NCBI GenBank assembly: GCA_012519555.1
Contig: JAAYPY010000027.1
Location: 1-36,091 of the forward strand
Source of the DNA: Tissierellia bacterium
Lineage (GTDB): Bacteria; Bacillota; Clostridia; Tissierellales; Sedimentibacteraceae
Reading direction: 5' to 3'
DNA: 36,091 nt
The notes under the pieces were generated by a model, which was given only the letters and a program-made list of their open reading frames with translations, was not told the DNA's origin and did no database searches. The position numbers were made by a program, and so were the translations under genes. This document shows, piece by piece, positions 1-8,170 of the stretch. How positions within the stretch are numbered: position 1 is the first letter of the stretch; the number at the start of each line of letters is the position of its first letter.

Positions 1-1709
1 ACATTGGGATTAATCATTTAACATTATTGCCCTATTATGAACAATTTGAGGTTGAACCATCAGACATTATATTATCTATAGTGCCTACACCTTTAAAAAA
101 CATCACAAATAAAAGAATAATCTATGTGAAATTCAGTGACCTGAATATATATACATTAATGAAGATATTTGTAGAATTAAAACTGACATCAGATAAGTTA
201 ATTCCAATACTAAAAAAATATACTGAATATATGTCTCTTTCTAATCACCACATGGCTATGATGAACCAGAATTTACAGGGAATTTTAGAAATAGTATCAG
301 AAGGTATCCTATGTATAGATAAAAATGAAAATACTATATTCTGCAACAAGTCATTTTCGGAATTATTAGATATTGACTATCATGAATTGTTATCGAAAAA
401 CTATAAAGAAATTGAATTTGAACAATGCTTAAAAAATATTATATACAAAAAAGATGATGTTTTATATGAAGTAATAAACTATAAAGATAAAAAACTACTT
501 GTGACAAAACTTAATTTACCTAATAGTCTTAAGGGATTCATTTTAAATATCCAAAAAGTATCGCATATACAAGCAGTAGAATCAAATGTAAGAAAGAAAC
601 TTATGGATAAAGGTTTTACAGCTAAATATTCTTTTGAAAATATAATTGGGGAAAGTGCTATAATAAAGTCTAAAATAAATGAAGCTAAAAAAATTGCAAA
701 GAGCAACTTTGCAGTGTTGATACAAGGAGACAATGGAACAGGAAAGGAAATGTTTGCTCAAGCAATACATAACGGATCTACGAGGGCACATGGACCTTTT
801 ATAGCCATTAATTTAGCATCCCTTCCGGACAACCTTGTTGAAAGTGAATTATTCGGTTATGAAGAAGGCTCTTTTACAGGAGCTGTTAAAGGCGGTAAAG
901 CAGGATTATTTGAATTAGCACATAATGGAACAATATTTATTGATGAAATAGGAGATATTTCTCTTCATATTCAGCAAAGGCTATTACGTGTGCTGCAAGA
1001 AAAGGAAATCATGCGAATTGGAGCAAATAAGATTATTCCAATAGATGTTAGAGTTATTTCAGCTACAAACAAAGATCTTTATTCTCTTGTTGAAAAGGGC
1101 AAATTCAGAAAGGATCTATATTACAGGCTGAAGGTCTTATATATTAACCTTCCTAACTTAAACAGCAGATCCGAGGATATTCCTTTATTTGCCAGATACT
1201 TTTTTGATAACCTTAACAGTACAAAATATTTTAATAATGATTCTATCAGCATACTCAAAAGATATTCTTGGGCTGGTAATGTCAGAGAGCTTCAGAATCT
1301 AATTTACTATTTAGAAACACTATGTGATACTGATGAGATAACGCCAGACGATATTCCTGATGAATTTAAAATAAATATGGATTTAAAATCATCATATAAC
1401 ATTGAATTTGAGAATGTGCTGTCCAATTACAAAGAATCTACTATCAGGGAGTTTCATGTAATACTTAATAGTCTCTATGCAGCCTATACAGAAAAGTCCT
1501 CAATGGGCAAAACCGCTATTTGTAGATTGATGAATAATTTAGGTATTGAAATTTCAGTTGAACAGGTTCGCCACAGACTTTCAAAACTTAGCTGCCATGG
1601 ATTTATCAATGTTGGTAAAACAAAACAAGGAAGTAAAATAACACAAAACGGTATTTTGTTTTTAAATTATATAGATATTAAATTAAGGAAAGAGAATTAT
1701 CATAAATAA
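1..1709 (+). CDS. Sigma-54-dependent transcriptional regulator (PAS + AAA+ sigma-54 interaction domain), 5' end truncated by window
   Basis: Walker A-like GDNGTGKE, GSFTGA (GAFTGA-like) motif, FIDEIGD Walker B, WAGNVRELQN. Frame stays open upstream of the predicted TTG start to the window edge (..IGINHLTLLPYYEQF). Confidence 0.93.
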   Translation, partial: IGINHLTLLPYYEQFEVEPSDIILSIVPTPLKNITNKRIIYVKFSDLNIYTLMKIFVELKLTSDKLIPILKKYTEYMSLSNHHMAMMNQNLQGILEIVSEGILCIDKNENTIFCNKSFSELLDIDYHELLSKNYKEIEFEQCLKNIIYKKDDVLYEVINYKDKKLLVTKLNLPNSLKGFILNIQKVSHIQAVESNVRKKLMDKGFTAKYSFENIIGESAIIKSKINEAKKIAKSNFAVLIQGDNGTGKEMFAQAIHNGSTRAHGPFIAINLASLPDNLVESELFGYEEGSFTGAVKGGKAGLFELAHNGTIFIDEIGDISLHIQQRLLRVLQEKEIMRIGANKIIPIDVRVISATNKDLYSLVEKGKFRKDLYYRLKVLYINLPNLNSRSEDIPLFARYFFDNLNSTKYFNNDSISILKRYSWAGNVRELQNLIYYLETLCDTDEITPDDIPDEFKINMDLKSSYNIEFENVLSNYKESTIREFHVILNSLYAAYTEKSSMGKTAICRLMNNLGIEISVEQVRHRLSKLSCHGFINVGKTKQGSKITQNGILFLNYIDIKLRKENYHK

Positions 1710-1750
1710 TAAATCCTTTCCTTAACTTCTCATTATTTAATTTAAAGTGT

Positions 1751-3400
1751 TCAATGTATGGCCTTTTCTATTCTTCTTCTGACTTTTGCTTCTCCCATTA
1801 TCTGCTGCAGCTCCCACACGTCAGGTGATGATGCGCGGCCTATAATTGCAATTCTTATTACAGTGCTTACATCTCCCACGTGTCCCTTATACATATGGGG
1901 ATTTTTCTTATAGTCCTTTGGCTTTGCTGCATATCCGTTCTCAGATGCGATAATCCTGATTTTTTCAAACCACTGACTTTGGTCGTCTGTGTGGTCGTAG
2001 GTATTCAAGTAAGCTAAGAGTAGTTTTTTAGCTTCTTCTTCATTAATATTCTCGGGATAAGAGTCTTCAATTTTAAAGTATTCATCAAAGTAATAGCTTA
2101 TAAAGTCAAAAATTTGCCTGCAATACATTAAATCCTTACGGGGCTTTTGCCCATCTCTTCCTAGAGACAGCAGCCTAATTACCTCATCTTTGTTGGAGGA
2201 TAATAGAGTAGCTGCTTCTTTCTTATGTTCATTTGCCCAGTTAAGCAAAAATTCATATATTTCTTCTGAAGGAATTTTCAAGAGAACATCCTTGCTGATA
2301 TTGTTCAACTTGTCTAAATCAAACAAGGCTCCCGAAGTGCTCATTTTTTCCAAAGTGAATTCAAAATCATCAATCGGGCTGTCCGGATTCTCCATTCTCC
2401 ATTCTTCAAAATTCGAATTTAATATGGTAAGAAGATATTCTCTGACAGATTCAGGATGATAGCCTAATTCTCTGTAATACCCTAATCCTAATTCAGGGTC
2501 TTTTCTTTTTGAAAGCTTTCTTTTGGCTCCATCATCCATTTTCATTAAATGTGCAGTATGACAATAAACAGGTGTTTCCCATTCGAATGTTTTAAACATT
2601 TCATAATGAATAGGAAGTGTTGAAAGCCATTCTTCGCCTCTTACCACATGAGTTATGCGCATTAGATAATCATCTACCACATGGGCAAAATGATATGTAG
2701 GTATACCGTTTGTTTTTAAAATTACAACATCTTGGAAATTTTCATGAATTGATAATCGCCCTCTTATGGCATCGTCTATTTCAAATGTTCCTTCTTCTCT
2801 TCCTTCGGAGCGGAATCTTATTACAAATTCTTCATTGTTGTTTAAGTGTTTCTCTACTTCTTCAAGTGTTAGGTTTCTGTCTCTTGCCCACTTGCCGTAA
2901 TATCCGGTATTTACATTTTCCTTGACCTGCCGGTTTCTTATTTCTTCCAGTTCTTCTTCTGTGCAAAAGCAAGGATATGCTCTTCCCATTTCAATCAAGT
3001 GTTTGGCAAAACACTGATATATTTCAGCTCTCTTGCTTTGAAAATACGGTCCGTAATTTCCTGTTTCTCCTTCAATGCCTGCGCCCTCGTCAAATTTTAA
3101 GCCAAAGAATTCAAGAGATGAAATTATTGTTTCTACGGCACCTTCTACCTTTCGTTTTTCATCGGTGTCTTCAATTCTAAGCATAAATACACCACCGCTT
3201 TGATGTGCCAATCGTTCATCAACAAAAGCTCCATACAAATTTCCCAAATGAATAAAACCTGTGGGACTTGGTGCCAGTCTTGTTACCTTAGCACCTGCAG
3301 GCAGCTTACGCTTTGGATATACTTCATTTTCATAATATTCAATTGTGTTTTTTATATTTGGATATAACAGTTCTGCTAATTTTTTATAATCCATTTCCAT
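1751..3400 (-). CDS. gltX: Glutamyl-tRNA synthetase
   Basis: PSPTGFIHLGN HIGH-type motif, KLSKRKDPE KMSKS-type motif, class I aaRS architecture. Confidence 0.95.
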   Translation of the reverse strand: MEMDYKKLAELLYPNIKNTIEYYENEVYPKRKLPAGAKVTRLAPSPTGFIHLGNLYGAFVDERLAHQSGGVFMLRIEDTDEKRKVEGAVETIISSLEFFGLKFDEGAGIEGETGNYGPYFQSKRAEIYQCFAKHLIEMGRAYPCFCTEEELEEIRNRQVKENVNTGYYGKWARDRNLTLEEVEKHLNNNEEFVIRFRSEGREEGTFEIDDAIRGRLSIHENFQDVVILKTNGIPTYHFAHVVDDYLMRITHVVRGEEWLSTLPIHYEMFKTFEWETPVYCHTAHLMKMDDGAKRKLSKRKDPELGLGYYRELGYHPESVREYLLTILNSNFEEWRMENPDSPIDDFEFTLEKMSTSGALFDLDKLNNISKDVLLKIPSEEIYEFLLNWANEHKKEAATLLSSNKDEVIRLLSLGRDGQKPRKDLMYCRQIFDFISYYFDEYFKIEDSYPENINEEEAKKLLLAYLNTYDHTDDQSQWFEKIRIIASENGYAAKPKDYKKNPHMYKGHVGDVSTVIRIAIIGRASSPDVWELQQIMGEAKVRRRIEKAIH

Positions 3401-3446
3401 CCTCCAAGTACAGAGACATTTCCTCCGTGTCCCCTATATTAAACAA

Positions 3447-3469
3447 AAGACGGTCATAGACCGCCCCTT
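3447..3469 (-). terminator. Putative intrinsic terminator of tRNA-Glu transcript
   Basis: Minus-strand hairpin GGCGGTC-TAT-GACCGTC followed by TTTTGTTT. Confidence 0.55.
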
Positions 3470-3475
3470 CCTTAA

Positions 3476-3547
3476 TAACCCATAGGGGAGTCGAACCCCT
3501 GTTTCCACCGTGAGAGGGTGGCGTCTTGACCACTTGACCAATGAGTC
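3476..3547 (-). tRNA. tRNA-Glu (anticodon CTC)
   Basis: Minus-strand cloverleaf: anticodon arm CCACC-CTCTCAC-GGTGG, T-arm AGGGG-TTCGACT-CCCCT, acceptor GACTCAT/ATGGGTT. Confidence 0.9.
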
Positions 3548-3674
3548 ATGTTAACCTATTATTAGGGACCTTCCATCCTGAAAGACTATCACAATAATAG
3601 AATGTGTGTCCCTGCACTTTTTTATTATATAATAACCCATTGCCTTTGTCTATATATTTTTCTATGCTTATTTA

Positions 3675-4097
3675 TTATTTTGATGAGCTGCCGCAGCAAC
3701 CGCCTACATCTCCTTCTTTAACCATCAGGGTTTTATCATTTGATATTCTGATAAATCCTATCTTTTCCAAAATTTTTTGAAGGTCTTTATCAGATTCTAT
3801 ATAAGTTTTTTCAGCACCGATGGTAACTGCTTTTCTAACTAAGAGTCTAATAAGCAAATCCTCATAATTTAAACCCTTAAATTGTTTTTTGACACATAAC
3901 ATGTCGATAAAGTACATACCATCTTTAAATAACAGCCTTGCTGTTCCTGCAGGCACATCGTCTACGTATAAAACAGCGTTAAAGGCAAATTCATCATAAA
4001 AGTCGCTTAGTGTATCTGTATCAGCATATACTTCCTTCCTGATACTCAGGACATCGCTTAAGTTATTATTTCCTTGAAACCACCTTGTAGAAATCAT
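3675..4097 (-). CDS. GNAT family N-acetyltransferase-like protein with Gly/Cys C-terminal tail (GGCCGSSSK)
   Basis: GNAT-like fold pattern (VLYVDDVPAGTARLLFKDGMYFIDMLCVKKQFKG...); short Cys-Cys tail. Confidence 0.7.
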   Translation of the reverse strand: MISTRWFQGNNNLSDVLSIRKEVYADTDTLSDFYDEFAFNAVLYVDDVPAGTARLLFKDGMYFIDMLCVKKQFKGLNYEDLLIRLLVRKAVTIGAEKTYIESDKDLQKILEKIGFIRISNDKTLMVKEGDVGGCCGSSSK

Positions 4098-4245
4098 TAT
4101 ACACCTCTTTTAGCGGTGCCAGGCACCACTTAGTAAACTAAAGTAAACTTATTATACCATATGATTTCTATTTATCAAGTTTCGCCCAATATTTTGAGGA
4201 CCAAAAAAAAAGTATATTAATTAAATAATCTTAATAATTTTAGTA

Positions 4246-4274
4246 TTGAAATAATGATGAATGTGTGTTAATTT
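4246..4274 (+). promoter_or_regulatory. Putative sigma-A promoter of TM1266-ABC operon
   Basis: TTGAAA - 17 nt - TAATTT with TGTGT extended -10 context. Confidence 0.45.
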
Positions 4275-4307
4275 TATAACATATCTAAGCTTAAGGATCT
4301 TCTAAGA

Positions 4308-4366
4308 GCAAGGAATACATTTATTAGTATTAAAGTATTATTCCTTGTGGTGCAAGGAATTTTTTT
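4308..4366 (+). promoter_or_regulatory. Candidate transcription attenuator (mutually exclusive hairpins)
   Basis: Terminator ATTCCTTG(4340-4347)/CAAGGAAT(4353-4360)+T7; competing stem GCAAGGAATA(4308-4317)/TATTCCTTGT(4339-4348). Confidence 0.6.
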
Positions 4367-4378
4367 ATTGAGGTGTAT

Positions 4379-4627
4379 ATGGATAAGAGAATCGGAGTAA
4401 TTGGTATTGTAATTGAAGATACATCCCAAGTTGCCGAAGTGAACAGTCTTCTTCATGAGTATTCTCATATTATTATAGGAAGAATGGGTATCCCTTACAG
4501 GGAGAGAGGTCTTAATGTTATCTCTCTCATTGTTGACGGCACTAATGATGATATAGGAGCTCTTAGCGGAAAGTTAGGCAAAATAAAAGGGCTGAGTGTT
4601 AAAAGTGCTTTGTCCAAAAAACATTAG
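4379..4627 (+). CDS. TM1266-family putative iron-only hydrogenase system regulator (ACT-like)
   Basis: RIGVIGIVIED...VNSLLHEYSHIIIGRMGIPYRERGLNVISLIVDGTNDDIGALSGKLGKIKGLSVKSAL pattern; ATG 4379 preferred over GTG 4373. Confidence 0.85.
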   Translation: MDKRIGVIGIVIEDTSQVAEVNSLLHEYSHIIIGRMGIPYRERGLNVISLIVDGTNDDIGALSGKLGKIKGLSVKSALSKKH

Positions 4628-4635
4628 GAGGCAAT

Positions 4636-5667
4636 ATGAAAAAAATTTGTTTTTTATTGGTGGTACTTTTTGTGCTAAGTTTTACAGCAGGCTGCAGCAA
4701 TGAACCTCAAGAAGCACCGGCACCTGAAAAGCCTGCCGAAGAAACACCCGTGCCAGTTGAAGAGCCGGCAGCTGTTGAACCTGTAAATGTTACAATTGCG
4801 GGGCTTAAGGGGCCTACATCCATTGGTATGATTAAAATGATAGATGAGAAGGCACTGCAAAGTGATAAATACAATGTGGAATACATTCAAGAAGCAGCAC
4901 CTGATTCATTGACGGGAAAAATCATAAACGGCGACATACAAATATCATCTGTTCCCATAAACTTAGCCTCTGTTCTATATAATAAAACTCAAGGCAAGGT
5001 CCAGTTGTTGGCGGTTAATACGATCGGCAATCTATTTATAGTTGGAACTGAGGATATAAACTCTGTCTCACAATTGGATGGCAAAACACTTGGCATGAGT
5101 GCAAAGGGTTCAACTCCGGATTTTGCCATGAATTATATTTTAAAACAAGCAGGACTTGAAGGCAAAACCGAACTGAATTATGTACTTGACCATGCTAGTC
5201 TTGCCCAGTCCGTGATTGCAGAAGATACGACAGTTGCGCTTTTACCTCAGCCTTTTGTGACACAAACTAGGCTGAAAAATCCCAATGTAAAAATTTTAGT
5301 TGATTTAAATGAAGCATGGAATGAAGCAACAGGCGGAAAAAGCGACTTATATACCGGATGTATTGTCATAAATAAAGAGTTTGCAGAAAACAACTCGGAC
5401 TTTGTAAGTGAATTTTTAGAACAGTATGAAAGCTCTGTTAACTGGGTGATGGAAAATCAAAAAGACGCATCTGTATTAGTTGCCAAACATGAAATAATGC
5501 CCGATGCAGCCTTAGTTGAAAAGGCTATTCCAAATTGCGGTATTACATTTAAAAAGGCAAGGGAAGCTAAGTCAGGTTTAAATGACTTTTATCAAATATT
5601 ATTTGATTCAAACCCTGCTTCAGTAGGAGGAAGCATGCCGGATGATGAATTCTATTTTACGGAATAA
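4636..5667 (+). CDS. NitT/TauT-type (NMT1-like) ABC transporter substrate-binding lipoprotein
   Basis: Lipobox FTAGCS; periplasmic binding protein pattern; followed by permease and ATPase. Confidence 0.85.
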   Translation: MKKICFLLVVLFVLSFTAGCSNEPQEAPAPEKPAEETPVPVEEPAAVEPVNVTIAGLKGPTSIGMIKMIDEKALQSDKYNVEYIQEAAPDSLTGKIINGDIQISSVPINLASVLYNKTQGKVQLLAVNTIGNLFIVGTEDINSVSQLDGKTLGMSAKGSTPDFAMNYILKQAGLEGKTELNYVLDHASLAQSVIAEDTTVALLPQPFVTQTRLKNPNVKILVDLNEAWNEATGGKSDLYTGCIVINKEFAENNSDFVSEFLEQYESSVNWVMENQKDASVLVAKHEIMPDAALVEKAIPNCGITFKKAREAKSGLNDFYQILFDSNPASVGGSMPDDEFYFTE

Positions 5668-6391
5668 AAACAAATTATTTATAATACTTTTTTGGATTTT
5701 TATTTGGGAGATACTGTCACTGATAATAGCTCAGGAGATATATCTCCCATCTCCTCATGCTGCATTTTCTTCTCTCATTAATCTGCTGACTTCAAAAGAT
5801 ACCTATATCACCATTTACTACAGCACTTACCGAACATTGGCAGGATTTTTTTTATCTTGTCTTTCAGGCATCTTGTTGGGAATTATATGCGGTATATATA
5901 AGCCCATATACGATTTGTTTAATCCTTTGATAATAATTATGAGAACAATCCCTGTAATGAGTATTATCATTATTGCAATAATATGGTTCAAAGACACCAA
6001 TGTACCTATTTTTGTCGCATTTTTAATGTGCTTTCCAATAATTTGGACTAATACTGTTTCCGGAATCCGTTCAACGGATAATAAGCTGCTTGAAATGTGT
6101 GAAGTTTATAAGATAAAAAAAATAAGAGTAATAAGTTCAGTATATTTATATTCCTCCCTGCCTTACATTCAAGCAGGAATGGTTTCTGCTTTAGGAATAG
6201 GCTGGAAGGTAACTTCCGCAGCGGAAGTTCTAAGTCTTCCCAAATATTCCATCGGGAGATTTTTGTATGATTCCAAGGTATATCTTGAAATCCCGGATTT
6301 ATTTGCCTGGACGATTATTATTGTTTCTCTGAGCTTTTTGTTTGAAACTCTGCTTAAAACTGTTTTTAGTTCTGGAGATAAAAATGATTAA
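5642..6391 (+). CDS. ABC transporter permease (NitT/TauT family)
   Basis: Multi-TM protein with a BPD-type loop (SSVYLYSSLPYIQAGMVSALGIGWKVTSAAEVLSLP). Confidence 0.88.
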   Translation: MMNSILRNKNKLFIILFWIFIWEILSLIIAQEIYLPSPHAAFSSLINLLTSKDTYITIYYSTYRTLAGFFLSCLSGILLGIICGIYKPIYDLFNPLIIIMRTIPVMSIIIIAIIWFKDTNVPIFVAFLMCFPIIWTNTVSGIRSTDNKLLEMCEVYKIKKIRVISSVYLYSSLPYIQAGMVSALGIGWKVTSAAEVLSLPKYSIGRFLYDSKVYLEIPDLFAWTIIIVSLSFLFETLLKTVFSSGDKND

Positions 6392-7049
6392 ATTAGTTGA
6401 TGTTACTAAAAAATATGATGACCTGATTTTATTGCAGGATTTTAACATTAGTTTTGAAAAGAATAAAATAACGTGTTTATTTGGCCCTTCAGGTGTTGGA
6501 AAAACAACAATTGCAAATATTGTGGCAGGAATAGTTCCTGTTGACAGGGGTTTTGTGGAAGGTATCGACAACTCATTGTTTTCCTATGTTTTTCAGGAAC
6601 CGCGCCTTCTTAAATGGTACAATGTATATGAAAATATTGATTTTGTACTGAAGGATGTTTATGAACCTGAAAAAAGGGTAGATACAATTAATTCTTATTT
6701 AAAAATGGTCGAATTAAGCCAATATAAAAATTATAAAATTGATGCATTAAGCGGCGGTATGGCTCAAAGGGTATCTTTGGCAAGGGCTTTTGCTTATCCG
6801 TCACATATACTGATTATGGATGAACCCTTTAAAGGTCTTGATATTAAACTTAAAAATGAAATGAGCTCCTTGTTTATAAAAATGTGGAGCCTTAGTCAAA
6901 GAACGGTAATTTTTATAACTCATGATGTCGAGGAAGCAATTAATTTGTCACATGTTATTTATACTTTAAAAAACAGACCCGTCGATATTGTTGATAGAAT
7001 AATCGTTAATAATAAAGAAGAAATAAAAAACCTGCTTCTAAACCTTTAA
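6384..7049 (+). CDS. ABC transporter ATP-binding protein (NitT/TauT family)
   Basis: GPSGVGKTT Walker A, LSGGMAQRVSLARAFAYPSHILIMDEPFKGLD; ATG at 6384 preferred over upstream start. Confidence 0.92.
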   Translation: MIKLVDVTKKYDDLILLQDFNISFEKNKITCLFGPSGVGKTTIANIVAGIVPVDRGFVEGIDNSLFSYVFQEPRLLKWYNVYENIDFVLKDVYEPEKRVDTINSYLKMVELSQYKNYKIDALSGGMAQRVSLARAFAYPSHILIMDEPFKGLDIKLKNEMSSLFIKMWSLSQRTVIFITHDVEEAINLSHVIYTLKNRPVDIVDRIIVNNKEEIKNLLLNL

Positions 7050-7174
7050 TGAGTTAGCCGTATAGACATATATCTAGATTATTCTTATCGAAGGAATGTC
7101 CCAAATTATATGTGATTAAATCACTGATTATATTTTTTGTTCGTATAAGATAAAGCAAAAATGGAGGCGAATTT

Positions 7175-7447
7175 ATGAATATTGAAATAACCGACAGAGC
7201 AAAAGAGATGCTTTTGTTGATGAAAGAAAAAAATATACCCATTACTTTAATGAAATATCCGGTGGGATGAGCAGGCTTTAAATACAAAATTGTTTCGTCG
7301 AAACAAAAGGAAAATGATAAGTTGTATAATGTTGACGGTATTGATATAATAGTTTCCGGAGACAGCGAATTTGAATTGAAGGGTGCAAAGATTGATTTTG
7401 GCGGACTGTTATTCAAGGATTTTATTGTATCTCCAAAATTCTCATAA
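7175..7447 (+). CDS. HesB/IscA-like selenoprotein with in-frame UGA (Sec) at 7268-7270
   Basis: Reading through UGA gives MNIEITDRAKEMLLLMKEKNIPITLMKYPVG-U-AGFKYKIVSSKQKENDKLYNVDGIDIIVSGDSEFELKGAKIDFGGLLFKDFIVSPKFS*. U aligns with the first conserved Cys of IscA (GC-SG-xxY). ATG has an upstream GGAGG. Confidence 0.85.
7290..7306 (+). promoter_or_regulatory. Candidate bacterial SECIS hairpin
   Basis: TTGTTTC-GTC-GAAACAA perfect hairpin; apical loop begins with G, 26 nt after the UGA. Confidence 0.7.
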
Positions 7448-7458
7448 TAAAAAGTGAA

Positions 7459-7488
7459 CCTGCCTGAGTTATCAAGCAGGATTTTTTT
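7459..7488 (+). terminator. Intrinsic terminator after HesB-like gene
   Basis: CCTGCcTGA/TCAaGCAGG hairpin followed by ATTTTTTT. Confidence 0.75.
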
Positions 7489-7524
7489 ATGTCCCATATA
7501 TTAGGGCATTTGAGAGACGGCAAA

Positions 7525-7797
7525 TTAGTCAAAAAAGTTAAATAATGCCACCAATAATAGGAAGAACCACAGCAAAGTATCAAAGTCAATGTCACAGTCG
7601 CTTTGACAAACTATAACAACCAATAATAAAAAGAAAAACAACAATGAAGAATCAATTCCGCCTGTACCTAAAACACGATCTCGGTCTCGTCTTTTGAAGT
7701 CTCTGTTTCTTCTTTCTCTGTCACCCCGCACACAGTCGCATTGTGCATTGGCTTCTTCACTAACTTCTACAATATCTTCACATTTATTACACTCCAT
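7525..7797 (-). CDS. Small uncharacterised protein: N-terminal CxxC, Arg/Asp-rich segment, two hydrophobic C-terminal segments
   Basis: 90-aa ORF with upstream AGGAGG; composition suggests a small membrane protein. Confidence 0.6.
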   Translation of the reverse strand: MECNKCEDIVEVSEEANAQCDCVRGDRERRNRDFKRRDRDRVLGTGGIDSSLLFFFLLLVVIVCQSDCDIDFDTLLWFFLLLVALFNFFD

Positions 7798-7961
7798 ATA
7801 TAACCTCCTAATTACATATAACGATTTAATTTATTATATTCATTTGTAAATTTTTTGTTAATAATTTGTGGTTTCCATAGATTTTTTGAAATAATGCATA
7901 ATATAGAAAAATTATGAAATAATAATTCTATATTTTATTCATAATATGAGGAGGATAATAA

Positions 7962-8159
7962 TTGGATAAATTTGCATTGGTATTAGTAATTATTGGAGCC
8001 ATAAATTGGGGACTGATAGCGTTATTTCAGTTTGACTTAGTCGCTGCTATTTTTGGCGGTCAGACAGTTCTGTTCAGCCGATTGGTATACGGGCTGGTAG
8101 GCTTGGCAGGTTTATACTGTATAACATTATTATTCAATGAACGCGAAAGAGTCGATTAA
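7962..8159 (+). CDS. DUF378 family small membrane protein
   Basis: LVIIGAINWGLIALFQFDLVAAIFG...LVYGLVGLAGLYCI; TTG start with AGGAGG upstream. Confidence 0.85.
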   Translation: MDKFALVLVIIGAINWGLIALFQFDLVAAIFGGQTVLFSRLVYGLVGLAGLYCITLLFNERERVD

Positions 8160-8170
8160 CCCTATTTTTC

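Noticed and set aside
3675-3710. GGCCG C-terminal tail of GNAT protein as a selenoprotein-type signal
   Set aside because: Both residues are ordinary Cys codons and there is no in-frame UGA; only a curiosity.
4115-4127. GGTGCC-A-GGCACC palindrome as a novel operator
   Set aside because: Short GGTGCC/GGCACC palindromes are widely dispersed in such genomes; a single copy here gives no functional support.
7054-7497. 147-aa minus-strand ORF
   Set aside because: Antisense to the HesB-like selenoprotein gene and its terminator; no family resemblance.
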